Assembly: GCA_900549375.1 (NCBI GenBank)
Contig: URNY01000030.1
Span: 1-20,889, forward strand
Origin: an uncultured Bacteroidales bacterium
Lineage (GTDB): Bacteria; Bacteroidota; Bacteroidia; Bacteroidales; Muribaculaceae
Direction of reading: 5' to 3'
DNA length: 20,889 bases
The position numbers and the translations under genes are program-made. Below are positions 1 to 6,739 of the stretch, piece by piece; the first letter of the stretch is position 1; each line of letters opens with the position of its first letter. The notes under the pieces were generated by a model that saw nothing but the letters and a program-made list of their open reading frames with translations, was not told where the DNA came from and ran no database searches.

Positions 1-20
1 CTGTCCGAAATTTCGGACAG
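1..20. repeat. Perfect 20-bp palindrome
   Basis: The first 20 bases equal their own reverse complement, with the central half-sites GTCCGAAA and TTTCGGAC. It lies about 33 bp downstream of the traN stop codon. As RNA it could form a short hairpin between traN and the next gene, or it could be a dimeric protein-binding site. It has no T-run on the minus-strand exit side, so a simple intrinsic terminator is not supported. The same octamer GTCCGAAA recurs at 12844-12851 and 13125-13132 in the control region. Confidence 0.6.
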
Positions 21-52
21 CCCCCTCCCGGTGTTTTCATAAACCAGTCATT

Positions 53-958
53 TTATAGCACCTTGGCATTCGAAATCTCCCGGCTCGGAATTTCGGTAGT
101 CTGATGCCGGGCTCCATTCTTTTCGATGATCTCCAATAAGAGCACCTTGTCGTCGGCGATTGTGAGCTTGGGCAGCGCGAATACCGTCCGCTGACGCTGA
201 TGTCCCCTTACAACGGCCGGATCGTTGCATACGCGCAGGATTTCGAGCGATGTCTGCTGTTGTGCCGTACGCTTGGCGAGTTTGCGATCCGCTACGATGA
301 ACCGCCGCGCATCCACCTCGAAGGAGATGTTCGTGTCGTTCGAGATGCAGGTGTGAATGTATATCACGTCATTGAACACGTAAATCCCCAACACTTCGAC
401 TTCAATGCCGTACTTCTTCGCACGAATGCCCTTCACGTCCGTACGGTTTTGGCGGTATATGTCGCTCAACATGCGTTTTATGGTCGCGGGCTTCTCTCGG
501 CCTACCTCGCGCAGCAGCACCCGGCCTTCGGATGCTGGGGCCGTCGGCTGCGGATAGCCCACAGCAGCCGGTTTCTTCATACTTTCTGGTTGCGGTTCCT
601 GCACTGTAAGATTGAGGGTCGAGACAACCGGGTTCTCGGCATAATAGACATCGAAAGTGAAAAATCCGCCGTCTTCGGTGATGACCGTCAGGTTTGTTTC
701 TGCTGCGAAATTCCGCACGGCCGCCTTCACCCGCACGACGTTTTCGGCCCCGTCGGCCTTGCCTGCTATGATGTCCATCGAGCCGATGTCGATATACGTG
801 ACGGGCGACGGGAAGAGGATGTGTACAGTCTTGGTGAATCCCGCTTCGATACGCAGGGGCCGGATCTCCGCCGGCGTTTCCGGTGTCGTTCGTGCCGTAA
901 CCTTTACCGCCGTGATTGCGGCGACGATCAGGGCCAGATAAATAAGGTCTCTTTTCAT
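53..958 (-). CDS. traN: Conjugative transposon protein TraN (VirB9-like)
   Basis: Predicted 301-residue periplasmic or outer-membrane-associated subunit of the Bacteroidota type IV secretion channel, thought to fill the VirB9 role beside TraM. The N-terminus is a secretion signal (MKRDLIYLALIVAAITAVKV, ending near residue 22). Residues 40-110 hold the TraN core, with the stretch FPSPVTYIDIGS followed by a beta-rich region ending in FFTFDVYYAENP; a second beta-rich half covers roughly residues 150-285. Family members (DUF4138, by recall) are about 300 residues, so the gene looks complete. It starts 1 bp after the traM stop codon (960), consistent with translational coupling. It is the last complete gene of the operon here; traO is expected beyond position 1. 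Confidence 0.9.
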   Translation of the reverse strand: MKRDLIYLALIVAAITAVKVTARTTPETPAEIRPLRIEAGFTKTVHILFPSPVTYIDIGSMDIIAGKADGAENVVRVKAAVRNFAAETNLTVITEDGGFFTFDVYYAENPVVSTLNLTVQEPQPESMKKPAAVGYPQPTAPASEGRVLLREVGREKPATIKRMLSDIYRQNRTDVKGIRAKKYGIEVEVLGIYVFNDVIYIHTCISNDTNISFEVDARRFIVADRKLAKRTAQQQTSLEILRVCNDPAVVRGHQRQRTVFALPKLTIADDKVLLLEIIEKNGARHQTTEIPSREISNAKVL

Positions 959-959
959 T

Positions 960-2165
960 TTACTGCTGTTTTGAAATCAATAATAGCTGATGGTTGGCTT
1001 TGAGGGTTATCTTCACCTCGCGGAGCTTCCCGGCGACATACTGCGACGAAGCCTGCAATCCTCCGCGCGCCAGCTCCGAAAGGACCTGCTGCCCGGCCGA
1101 ACGGGTGACGTTTACGCTCGTGCCGGCAGTCTGCCCGACGGATGCCAGCGCCTCTTTGAGGGCCGTCCGCTCGCGGGAGTTCGGGACGTTGAGCCCCGGC
1201 TGGCCGTCGAGGTCGTAAGCCACGGCTTCGACGGCGAAGATCCGCCCGCCGTATTCGACGGACGACACCATGACTTGCAGCCGCATCCCGGAGATCGTCG
1301 CAAGACCGTATAGCGGCGTATAACGGGGAATGGTCACTCCGTCGATACGCACGACTTCCAGCAGCCGCAGTTGCACTGTGCTTCCGGCACGTATGACCTG
1401 CGTCTGAGCAACACAGGCCCTAACGGTCGGTACCTGATTCTCCGCCGCACGTCCCGCCGCGGTCAAAAAACCGAGGTTGCGCTCGACGGCGAAATCCGCC
1501 CGCGGGTCGAGCGTCGAGGCTTCGACCTCACCTTCCCGAACGGGCCGCATTACGGACAGGCGCGAATCCCTTCGCGGCTTCGTCGGCCCGGCCTCTTTGT
1601 CCGCGGTCGTTCCGCCGCCGAGATACTTCTGCGCGAGCTTGTACTGCTCCTCGGCCAGTTCCAGCGGATCGGGCTGCTGCCGCTCGGCGTCGAGCTGGGA
1701 TTGCAGGGCTGCGACCTGCTCTTTCAGGGCTTCGACCTCGGCATTGCGCTGCGGAGCGGCGTAGAAGCCCTGCACCTGCCGCTGCATGGCCCGGTTGGCT
1801 TCGGCGGCCCGCAGTGCGGGGTTGTCCGCCGGTGCAGGCTCCTCGGCAGGTTTGAGCCCGTCGTCCAGCAGCGAGAACGAGTTGTCGCCGAGTGTCATCA
1901 TGCGTCTCTGCTGCTGCTCCTCGCTGCGGAGCTGTTCCGCGGCTTTGCGTTTGTCGCCGACGGTGGCCTGCGCCTTGCCGTCCGGAACCGACGTATTGAT
2001 CCCCGCGGCCCCCTCTTGAGGCTTGACGGGCGCAGGCCGGAATATGAACCACAGCACAACGAGGAAGATGCATCCGAGGATCGCCGCAAAGAGCAGCACC
2101 TTGCGCTTGCGCTGCCGCTCGAACTCCGCCGAAGGGTCGCTGCATGGATTCTTGTTTTCTGTCAT
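960..2165 (-). CDS. traM: Conjugative transposon protein TraM (VirB10-like)
   Basis: Predicted 401-residue VirB10-like protein that would span from the inner membrane to the outer-membrane core complex. Seen in order: a short cytoplasmic N-terminus, one membrane helix at about residues 24-44 (VLLFAAILGCIFLVVLWFIF), a Pro/Ala/Gln-rich periplasmic stretch, a coiled-coil segment near residues 140-180 (heptad-like EVEALKEQVAALQSQLDAER), and a C-terminal beta domain from about residue 245 to the end containing RAGSTVQLRLLEVVRIDGV and a YGGRIFAVEAVAYDLDG core. This architecture matches TraM of Bacteroides conjugative transposons. The gene is strongly GC-rich like its neighbours to the left of traG. 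It sits 6 bp from the traL stop. Confidence 0.92.
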   Translation of the reverse strand: MTENKNPCSDPSAEFERQRKRKVLLFAAILGCIFLVVLWFIFRPAPVKPQEGAAGINTSVPDGKAQATVGDKRKAAEQLRSEEQQQRRMMTLGDNSFSLLDDGLKPAEEPAPADNPALRAAEANRAMQRQVQGFYAAPQRNAEVEALKEQVAALQSQLDAERQQPDPLELAEEQYKLAQKYLGGGTTADKEAGPTKPRRDSRLSVMRPVREGEVEASTLDPRADFAVERNLGFLTAAGRAAENQVPTVRACVAQTQVIRAGSTVQLRLLEVVRIDGVTIPRYTPLYGLATISGMRLQVMVSSVEYGGRIFAVEAVAYDLDGQPGLNVPNSRERTALKEALASVGQTAGTSVNVTRSAGQQVLSELARGGLQASSQYVAGKLREVKITLKANHQLLLISKQQ

Positions 2166-2171
2166 AATGGT

Positions 2172-2396
2172 TTACGGTTTAAGATGTAATAATTCGGGAT
2201 GTCCGATCTCTAACTCCGATCCCATGTCCGCTGCGAACAGGAGCCAAAGGTAAAGGAAGAGAAGCAGGACGAGCGCCGCGAGTACGATTCGCTCCCGGAT
2301 GTGGGGCGCGAGTGTGTCGTGGCGGCGCCGCAGCAACCGCCGCACCCAGCGGATGCGGCAGCGCAGGGAGTGCGGTTTAGCGGTCATAGGTCGCAA
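2172..2396 (-). CDS. traL: Small membrane protein, TraL-like
   Basis: Predicted 74-residue protein with an Arg-rich N-terminus (several RR pairs in residues 11-29) and one hydrophobic helix at about residues 37-58 (IVLAALVLLLFLYLWLLFAA), so probably N-in with a short periplasmic tail. Position between traK and traM and the arrangement of a basic segment followed by a single helix fit TraL (DUF3989, by recall), though it is shorter than the roughly 100 residues usual for that family. It overlaps the traK 3' end by 20 bp; a second Met at residue 4 (2387) would shorten the overlap. Its exact role in the channel is not established; a VirB-complex assembly factor is the usual guess. Confidence 0.72.
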   Translation of the reverse strand: MRPMTAKPHSLRCRIRWVRRLLRRRHDTLAPHIRERIVLAALVLLLFLYLWLLFAADMGSELEIGHPELLHLKP

Positions 2397-3000
2397 TGTC
2401 TTTGTTCTCGACGATGTTCAGCGCCTCGACCATGAATCCCTGCGGATTGTTGTCCGAGCGGGAGACGTTCACCAGACGGCATGTCGTGACGAGCGACCGC
2501 TCCGTGACGGTGCTTTCGCGCAGGATACGCTGCCGTGCAAAGGTCGTAACCTCGTAAGGATAACGGTCGAAATCGCAGCGGATGCTGTCGACCTTGACCA
2601 TTTGCGAGACGTTGCCTGCGATCAGGCGGTTGAAGAATCCCTTTTCCTGCAGAACCTTGTAGTAGGATAAGGCGCTTTTGTCGGCCATCTGCAAGGCGCG
2701 TCCGACATTGGACTCGATGGCCGCCTTGTCGGGCGAGAGGGTGAAGAAGAGTTCGTGGAAGCGCCGCACATGCTCGCGGGCTTCGACGGGACGGTTCTGT
2801 GCGAGGTCCTGCGAGAGCGCCACCATCAGCGAGCGGCCATTGTCCAGCACGTAGATCTTCTGCCGCTGCCGTTCGGCGAAGGAGTAGGACATCCAGACTG
2901 CCGCCACGGTTACGACGGCGCAGATTCCGGCGAAGACGAAAGCGTACATGCGCAGCTGCCGAAAGGATGTTTCGATGTTCGTTAAACACTTGAATTCCAT
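2377..3000 (-). CDS. traK: Conjugative transposon protein TraK (VirB8-like)
   Basis: Predicted 207-residue bitopic inner-membrane protein: a short cytoplasmic N-terminus (MEFKCLTNIETSFRQLRMY), one membrane helix at about residues 19-38 and a periplasmic domain. TraK hallmarks seen include NIETSFRQLR before the helix, SFAERQRQKIYVLDNGRSL directly after it, and a C-terminal beta region with VDSIRCDFDRYPYEV. VirB8-like proteins nucleate channel assembly in the periplasm. Length matches the family (about 205). It lies 14 bp downstream of traJ and overlaps traL, so it belongs to the same transcript. The overlapping alternative frame (2384-2989) has no membrane or family features and is a shadow. 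Confidence 0.93.
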   Translation of the reverse strand: MEFKCLTNIETSFRQLRMYAFVFAGICAVVTVAAVWMSYSFAERQRQKIYVLDNGRSLMVALSQDLAQNRPVEAREHVRRFHELFFTLSPDKAAIESNVGRALQMADKSALSYYKVLQEKGFFNRLIAGNVSQMVKVDSIRCDFDRYPYEVTTFARQRILRESTVTERSLVTTCRLVNVSRSDNNPQGFMVEALNIVENKDIATYDR

Positions 3001-3014
3001 AATAACGAGTTATT

Positions 3015-4091
3015 TTATTTTCGGAAAATAAGCCGGGCGCCGTTCATGATACCACGCCCCACAGCCTTACCGCCCGATAATGCCGCCGAGCCGGCGCCTT
3101 TGGCCCCGGCCCATGCTTTGCCGGCCGTCCATCCGGCTCCGGCGCTTACGAGCGAGGTCATCTTCGAGACGGTCTTGTTATAGGCGGCGAATCCGTTCGC
3201 CTGCACGACCCACGAGGCGATCGAGGGGATGCAGAGGTATCCGCAGACGGCTACGAGCATGAAGATCAGGTTCAGGCTGCTCGACCAGTCCACATACCAG
3301 TTGTAGCCTTCGGCCATCAGGTCGGCGTCGTGGCGCATCGAAAGGGTTTGCAGACGTGCGATGATCGCCGAGAAAAGGTCCGAGATCGGCAGCCACAGGT
3401 AGATCGAGACATACTTTGTGAGCCATTGCGTCAGCGTGGACTGAAATCCGTCGAACACGGAGATGGCGAAGGCGATGGGGCCCAGCAGCGACAGCACGAC
3501 CAGATAGAAGGTTCTCAGCACGTCGAGTATGACGCTCGCCGCCGCGAAGAGCAGTTCGAGTATCCATGCCAAGCCTTTGAAGATGAGTCCCTTTACAGAC
3601 CATGAGGAGCGTTCCTCTTTCATGCGGTCGAGTGTCTGCTGTGTCTGGTCGTCCACGCCCAGTTCACTGAGCTCACGCTCCATCTCCTCGTCCTCGGCGT
3701 AGTAGCTGTCCGGGGGCATCTGCTCGCGGCCTTCGAGTTCGAGCCGCTCACGCCGCTCCTGCCATTGTTCCATGTCGAGCGTTTGCCCGACCATCAGCGA
3801 ATGCGTTGCCTTTACCAGGGGTGAAAGTATGCCGTTCAGGCTTCCCAGCACGAGCGTCGGGAAGAACAGGATGCAGATGCCGATGGCGAAGGGCCGCATG
3901 AGGGGAAAGAGGTCGATAGGTTCGGCCTGGGCCAGCGACTGCCAGACGCGGTAGGCGATGTAGAGTAGCGCCCCGATTCCTGCGATGGCCATTGCGACCT
4001 GCGACATCGGATAACACAGCACCATCATATCGTCGTATAACACCCGGAGAATCGTGTGCAGATTCTCCGTAAGGGAAAGCATGCGTACCAT
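3015..4091 (-). CDS. traJ: Conjugative transposon protein TraJ (VirB6/TrbL-like)
   Basis: Predicted 358-residue polytopic inner-membrane protein. The start chosen at 4091 (MVRMLSLTENLHTIL) comes 1 bp after the traI stop codon; an in-frame ATG at 4136 would give 15 extra residues and a 44-bp overlap and is less likely. Seen: hydrophobic helices near residues 28-50 and 65-87, a long charged soluble loop (about 105-165, with acidic clusters such as EDEEMERELSELG), further helices near 170-215 and 230-250 and 280-305, then a Gly/Ala-rich amphipathic tail after residue 320 that recalls the glycine-rich C-termini of VirB6/TrbL proteins. In this family the protein forms part of the inner-membrane passage for substrate. 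Confidence 0.9.
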   Translation of the reverse strand: MVRMLSLTENLHTILRVLYDDMMVLCYPMSQVAMAIAGIGALLYIAYRVWQSLAQAEPIDLFPLMRPFAIGICILFFPTLVLGSLNGILSPLVKATHSLMVGQTLDMEQWQERRERLELEGREQMPPDSYYAEDEEMERELSELGVDDQTQQTLDRMKEERSSWSVKGLIFKGLAWILELLFAAASVILDVLRTFYLVVLSLLGPIAFAISVFDGFQSTLTQWLTKYVSIYLWLPISDLFSAIIARLQTLSMRHDADLMAEGYNWYVDWSSSLNLIFMLVAVCGYLCIPSIASWVVQANGFAAYNKTVSKMTSLVSAGAGWTAGKAWAGAKGAGSAALSGGKAVGRGIMNGARLIFRK

Positions 4092-4092
4092 A

Positions 4093-4722
4093 CTACCAAT
4101 AGCGTTGTTCGTCGGTTCCGTACAATGAGAGCACACCCTCCATGTCCCGCTTCCGGGCGGCCCGCAGCAGCGATATGGAGATGTTCTTGCGCGTGTAGTA
4201 GCGTGCCAGATCGCGGTGGCGTCGCAGAACGCCGTAGACGCGCTGCACCACGTCGATACGATCCTTGTCCGTCAGGGACATGTCCGTAGGGTTCACGATG
4301 TCCTGCAGCTCCTTCAATTCCCCGGCCGACTCCTCGATGATGCGGGCGTAGCCTGCGGCGATGGCCGCGAGCTCCGCGGGCGTGAAGTTCTCGTCGCCGA
4401 CTATGCGGCGATACCCGTCTACATAGATGTCCGAGATTTCGCCGACCAAGAGGATGCATTGCTGCACCTTGCGGGCCGAGCGGACGAGGTTGCTGACGGA
4501 TTTCAGGGCGTCGTAGTATCGCTTCCCCTGCTCATAAATCTTCACGGTTTCCTGAAAACTTTGCAACATGGTCTGGCCGTTCTTGGCGGCTTCGACGACC
4601 TGCTTGGTGGAGTTGACGATGCCCTGCGCGAGGTTCGTAGGGTCCGAGACGACCCACTGGGCGTATGTGCTGCGGCCTGTGCAGACGAGGCACAGACACA
4701 GCAGAATGATTTTCTGTTTCAT
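4093..4722 (-). CDS. traI: Conjugative transposon protein TraI (DUF4141-like)
   Basis: Predicted 209-residue exported protein. The start at 4722 gives a clear signal peptide (MKQKIILLCLCLVCTGRSTY, cleavage after Ala21); the upstream ATG at 4755 would bury it behind 11 residues. The mature part is mostly alpha-helical: QWVVSDPTNLAQGIVNSTKQ followed by long helices with KNGQTMLQSFQETVKIYEQG and a conserved-looking RYYTRKNISISLLRAARKR near the end. This matches TraI of Bacteroides conjugative transposons, proposed to resemble periplasmic VirB5-type components. It is followed immediately by traJ and preceded by a 46-bp gap after the unrecognised 360-residue gene. Confidence 0.9.
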   Translation of the reverse strand: MKQKIILLCLCLVCTGRSTYAQWVVSDPTNLAQGIVNSTKQVVEAAKNGQTMLQSFQETVKIYEQGKRYYDALKSVSNLVRSARKVQQCILLVGEISDIYVDGYRRIVGDENFTPAELAAIAAGYARIIEESAGELKELQDIVNPTDMSLTDKDRIDVVQRVYGVLRRHRDLARYYTRKNISISLLRAARKRDMEGVLSLYGTDEQRYW

Positions 4723-4768
4723 GCTCGAATTGATTGTGTTATTGAGGATATTCACCCGAAGACGGGCA

Positions 4769-5851
4769 TCACCGCTTTATCCGCCGACCCGAAGCCGGCT
4801 GTTCGGTTTGCTCTTCCCTTGCAGAATTGATTTCTTTCTGCCGCACCCCGGAAATATGTTTCTCCGGCTTCGGGCCTTTCTGTCGCAGGGATTCGAACAG
4901 ATCGTCCGCGTAGGGCTGCCGCCCGGTTATACGTACGAGCCGTGCATCCAACTCCCGGAAGGCTTTTTCAATCTGCCGGGACTGGTCTTCGCGGGGGATG
5001 CCCGACTCGATACCGTATTTGTCGAGCAGTTGCAGGTTGATATAAGGGCTGTCGATCTTTTCCGGGAAGCGTGCGAACCATCCTAACGTCTGCAACTCGG
5101 CATCGAGTTTCTCGATGTAGGTTTGCCGCAGGGGAATTTCCGGATCGCTCTCCAATATCCTCTCGGCTTCCCGTACCATGCGGTTCTCCGCCTTCCAGAT
5201 TCGCTCCCGGAGCTGGTACACCTGCTGCGGATCGTCCGGACATGCCGGGCCGTCCAGCCGCCCGCGCATCTTCTGCAACCGGCCCATGTCGGCGTCCCAG
5301 TCGTAGAGGCGTACGACGTAACAGGAGGGCATATAACGTCCTCTCGTTTCTGCCAGATGGCGCAGCTCGCGGAATGTCTCGGCGCGGAACTGCCGGTCTA
5401 CGATATGCGCTGCTGCCTGCACCTCGTCCATCGGAGGCTGCTGGAGCTTGCTGTCGGGATGCTGCTCCAGATAAGCATCCAAGAGAAAGGTGTGCATGGC
5501 CAGCAGGCCGTGCAGGGAGTGGGCGGTGTCTGCCGGAACATCCGCGAGGCGGCGCCCGATCTTTTTCGCAAACGATGTCCTGCGCAGGGCATCCATCAGC
5601 TCCAGCATATCTTTTCCCGCCGCATCTTCGGGCGTCCTGAGAAAGCGGGATGTCGCTGTATTCATTGTCAGTCCGATTCCGGCAATGGTCAGATCCGATT
5701 TCCGGTGCCGTCGCACGAGATCCGTCATACTGCGTATATCCCGTTCCCGGAGCAGGTTTTCAGCATGACGTGCAATGAGCGTGCGTCGATGCTCCTTTTT
5801 CCAGTCCGGCTTGCGGCGGAATAGCCGCGCGATCTTATCTTTCCATTCCAT
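4769..5851 (-). CDS. Uncharacterised 360-residue charged protein in the tra operon
   Basis: Not recognised. It encodes 360 residues with no signal peptide and no membrane helix, rich in Arg, Glu and Leu and probably largely helical. The N-terminus is strongly basic (MEWKDKIARLFRRKPDWKKE). A run at about residues 50-70 (SDLTIAGIGLTMNTATSRFL) is the only notably neutral part. The C-terminus is again basic (SGRRIKR). It lies between the DUF3876-like pair and traI, in a slot where conjugative transposons vary, and shares the high GC of the left half. Being cytoplasmic and inside the channel operon it could be a channel-associated cytosolic factor, a chaperone or cargo; nothing in the sequence decides. 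Coding status is well supported by length, start spacing and conserved operon direction. Confidence 0.75.
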   Translation of the reverse strand: MEWKDKIARLFRRKPDWKKEHRRTLIARHAENLLRERDIRSMTDLVRRHRKSDLTIAGIGLTMNTATSRFLRTPEDAAGKDMLELMDALRRTSFAKKIGRRLADVPADTAHSLHGLLAMHTFLLDAYLEQHPDSKLQQPPMDEVQAAAHIVDRQFRAETFRELRHLAETRGRYMPSCYVVRLYDWDADMGRLQKMRGRLDGPACPDDPQQVYQLRERIWKAENRMVREAERILESDPEIPLRQTYIEKLDAELQTLGWFARFPEKIDSPYINLQLLDKYGIESGIPREDQSRQIEKAFRELDARLVRITGRQPYADDLFESLRQKGPKPEKHISGVRQKEINSAREEQTEQPASGRRIKR

Positions 5852-5881
5852 AGCCGTCGGATTTAGAAATGTGTGACTGCG

Positions 5882-5920
5882 GGCAGCGTCTGCCGAAGGG
5901 CCGCCCCTGCTTGCCGGGGC
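5882..5920 (-). other. Two small hairpins in the intergenic gap
   Basis: The 96-bp gap between the 143-residue DUF3876-like gene and the 360-residue gene holds two short inverted repeats: GGCA/TGCC (5882-5885 and 5891-5894) and GCCCC/GGGGC (5903-5907 and 5916-5920). Without a T-run they are not convincing terminators; in GC-rich DNA they may be accidental. They could slow ribosomes or RNases between the two cistrons. Confidence 0.25.
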
Positions 5921-5947
5921 AGCCCGGAAATACCGAACGCGGTTCCA

Positions 5948-6379
5948 TTATTCGGCCGGTTCGTTGAAAGGTTCTGCGGCAATGATTTCGTCGTCGTCCC
6001 GGCGGCGGATGCTGTCCTCCGGAACGAAGCGTCCATAACAGCCGATGGTGAGTGTCTCGGTGGCAGCATCGTAGATCACGCGGTTGTCGTCGTCGGCGCC
6101 GAGCCAAAGACGGTGGCGGCGCAGCGCGATGATGCCGTCCTGTACGAGGCGTTTGTAGCAGAGCGCGTGGTCGAAAACGAGGATGCGCCACATGCCCTCG
6201 CCGATGCGGCGTATCGAAGCCGAGAGGTTGTTTTCCGCCGAGAGCCACGCTCCGCAGATACGGTCGGCGTCGAGTTGTTCCCGAAGGTCCGCCAAGGTGC
6301 GGATAACTTCGGTGCGGGTTCTGATCTCCTGCTGAAGGGCCGCTACGGCCGACGCAGGCGTCGATTGGTTACTGTTCAT
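5948..6379 (-). CDS. DUF3876-like conjugative transposon protein, copy 1
   Basis: Predicted 143-residue soluble protein. The start at 6379 (MNSNQSTPASA) was chosen because it overlaps the preceding gene's end by only 11 bp; the longer reading to 6565 is out-of-frame shadow of that gene. After an N-terminal helix come ICGAWLSAENNLSASIRR and MWRILVFDHA, then a beta-rich part with NRVIYDAATETLTIGCYG. The CGAW box followed by a WxI/FxI beta strand matches the neighbouring membrane-anchored protein and the small DUF3876 proteins found between traG and traI in Bacteroides elements (by recall). It has no signal peptide, unlike copy 2. Function is unknown; the fold suggests a lipocalin-like or small beta-sandwich domain, which is a guess. 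Confidence 0.72.
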   Translation of the reverse strand: MNSNQSTPASAVAALQQEIRTRTEVIRTLADLREQLDADRICGAWLSAENNLSASIRRIGEGMWRILVFDHALCYKRLVQDGIIALRRHRLWLGADDDNRVIYDAATETLTIGCYGRFVPEDSIRRRDDDEIIAAEPFNEPAE

Positions 6380-6719
6380 TGTTTTTGAGTTTTGAGGTTC
6401 GTTTGAAAGCGCCGCCCGGCATGAGGAGCAGTGCATCGGCCGGGGGCGTGTAAAAGAGATCGACCCGGCATCCGCCGTAGGCCGTATAATAGACGCAATC
6501 CTTGTAGTGCAGAGCATGCGTTTCGGACGTGCCGCGGCGCGTGATGGTGATGCGGAATTTATCACCGCACGGCTCGATCACCAGCCGCGAGTCGTCGAGC
6601 GTCGAATGCCATGCTCCGCACAGGGGACGGATTTTGCGGTATTCGTAATCGTAGAAGAGGCGGAAAGCTCCGAGCACGGCGGTAAACGTCAGCAGGATGC
6701 CGGCGCATATCCAAAACAT
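6369..6719 (-). CDS. DUF3876-like membrane-anchored protein, copy 2 (TraH position)
   Basis: Predicted 116-residue protein starting MFWICAGILLTFTAVLGAFR, one N-terminal membrane anchor or uncleaved signal. A GTG at 6728 would add VKQ and a helpful lysine, so the true start may be there. After the anchor come LCGAWHSTLDDSRLVIEPCG and KFRITITRRG, then HYKDCVYYTAYGG, and the tail is basic (FKRTSKLKNNEQ). The CGAW box plus paired beta strands is the same pattern as copy 1 downstream. It sits where TraH is placed in CTnDOT-type operons, directly after traG, but I cannot confirm that it is the TraH orthologue, so no symbol is given. The long upstream extension of this frame (to 6929) overlaps traG and is not real. 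Confidence 0.75.
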   Translation of the reverse strand: MFWICAGILLTFTAVLGAFRLFYDYEYRKIRPLCGAWHSTLDDSRLVIEPCGDKFRITITRRGTSETHALHYKDCVYYTAYGGCRVDLFYTPPADALLLMPGGAFKRTSKLKNNEQ

Positions 6720-6739
6720 CTGTTTCACGACAGGACGAG

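Noticed and set aside
200..1003. 267-codon plus-strand ORF opposite traN, and similar long plus-strand ORFs opposite traM, traI and the 360-residue gene
   Set aside because: Long antisense frames are common in GC-rich DNA; they lack family signatures, and the minus-strand genes form a continuous recognised operon.
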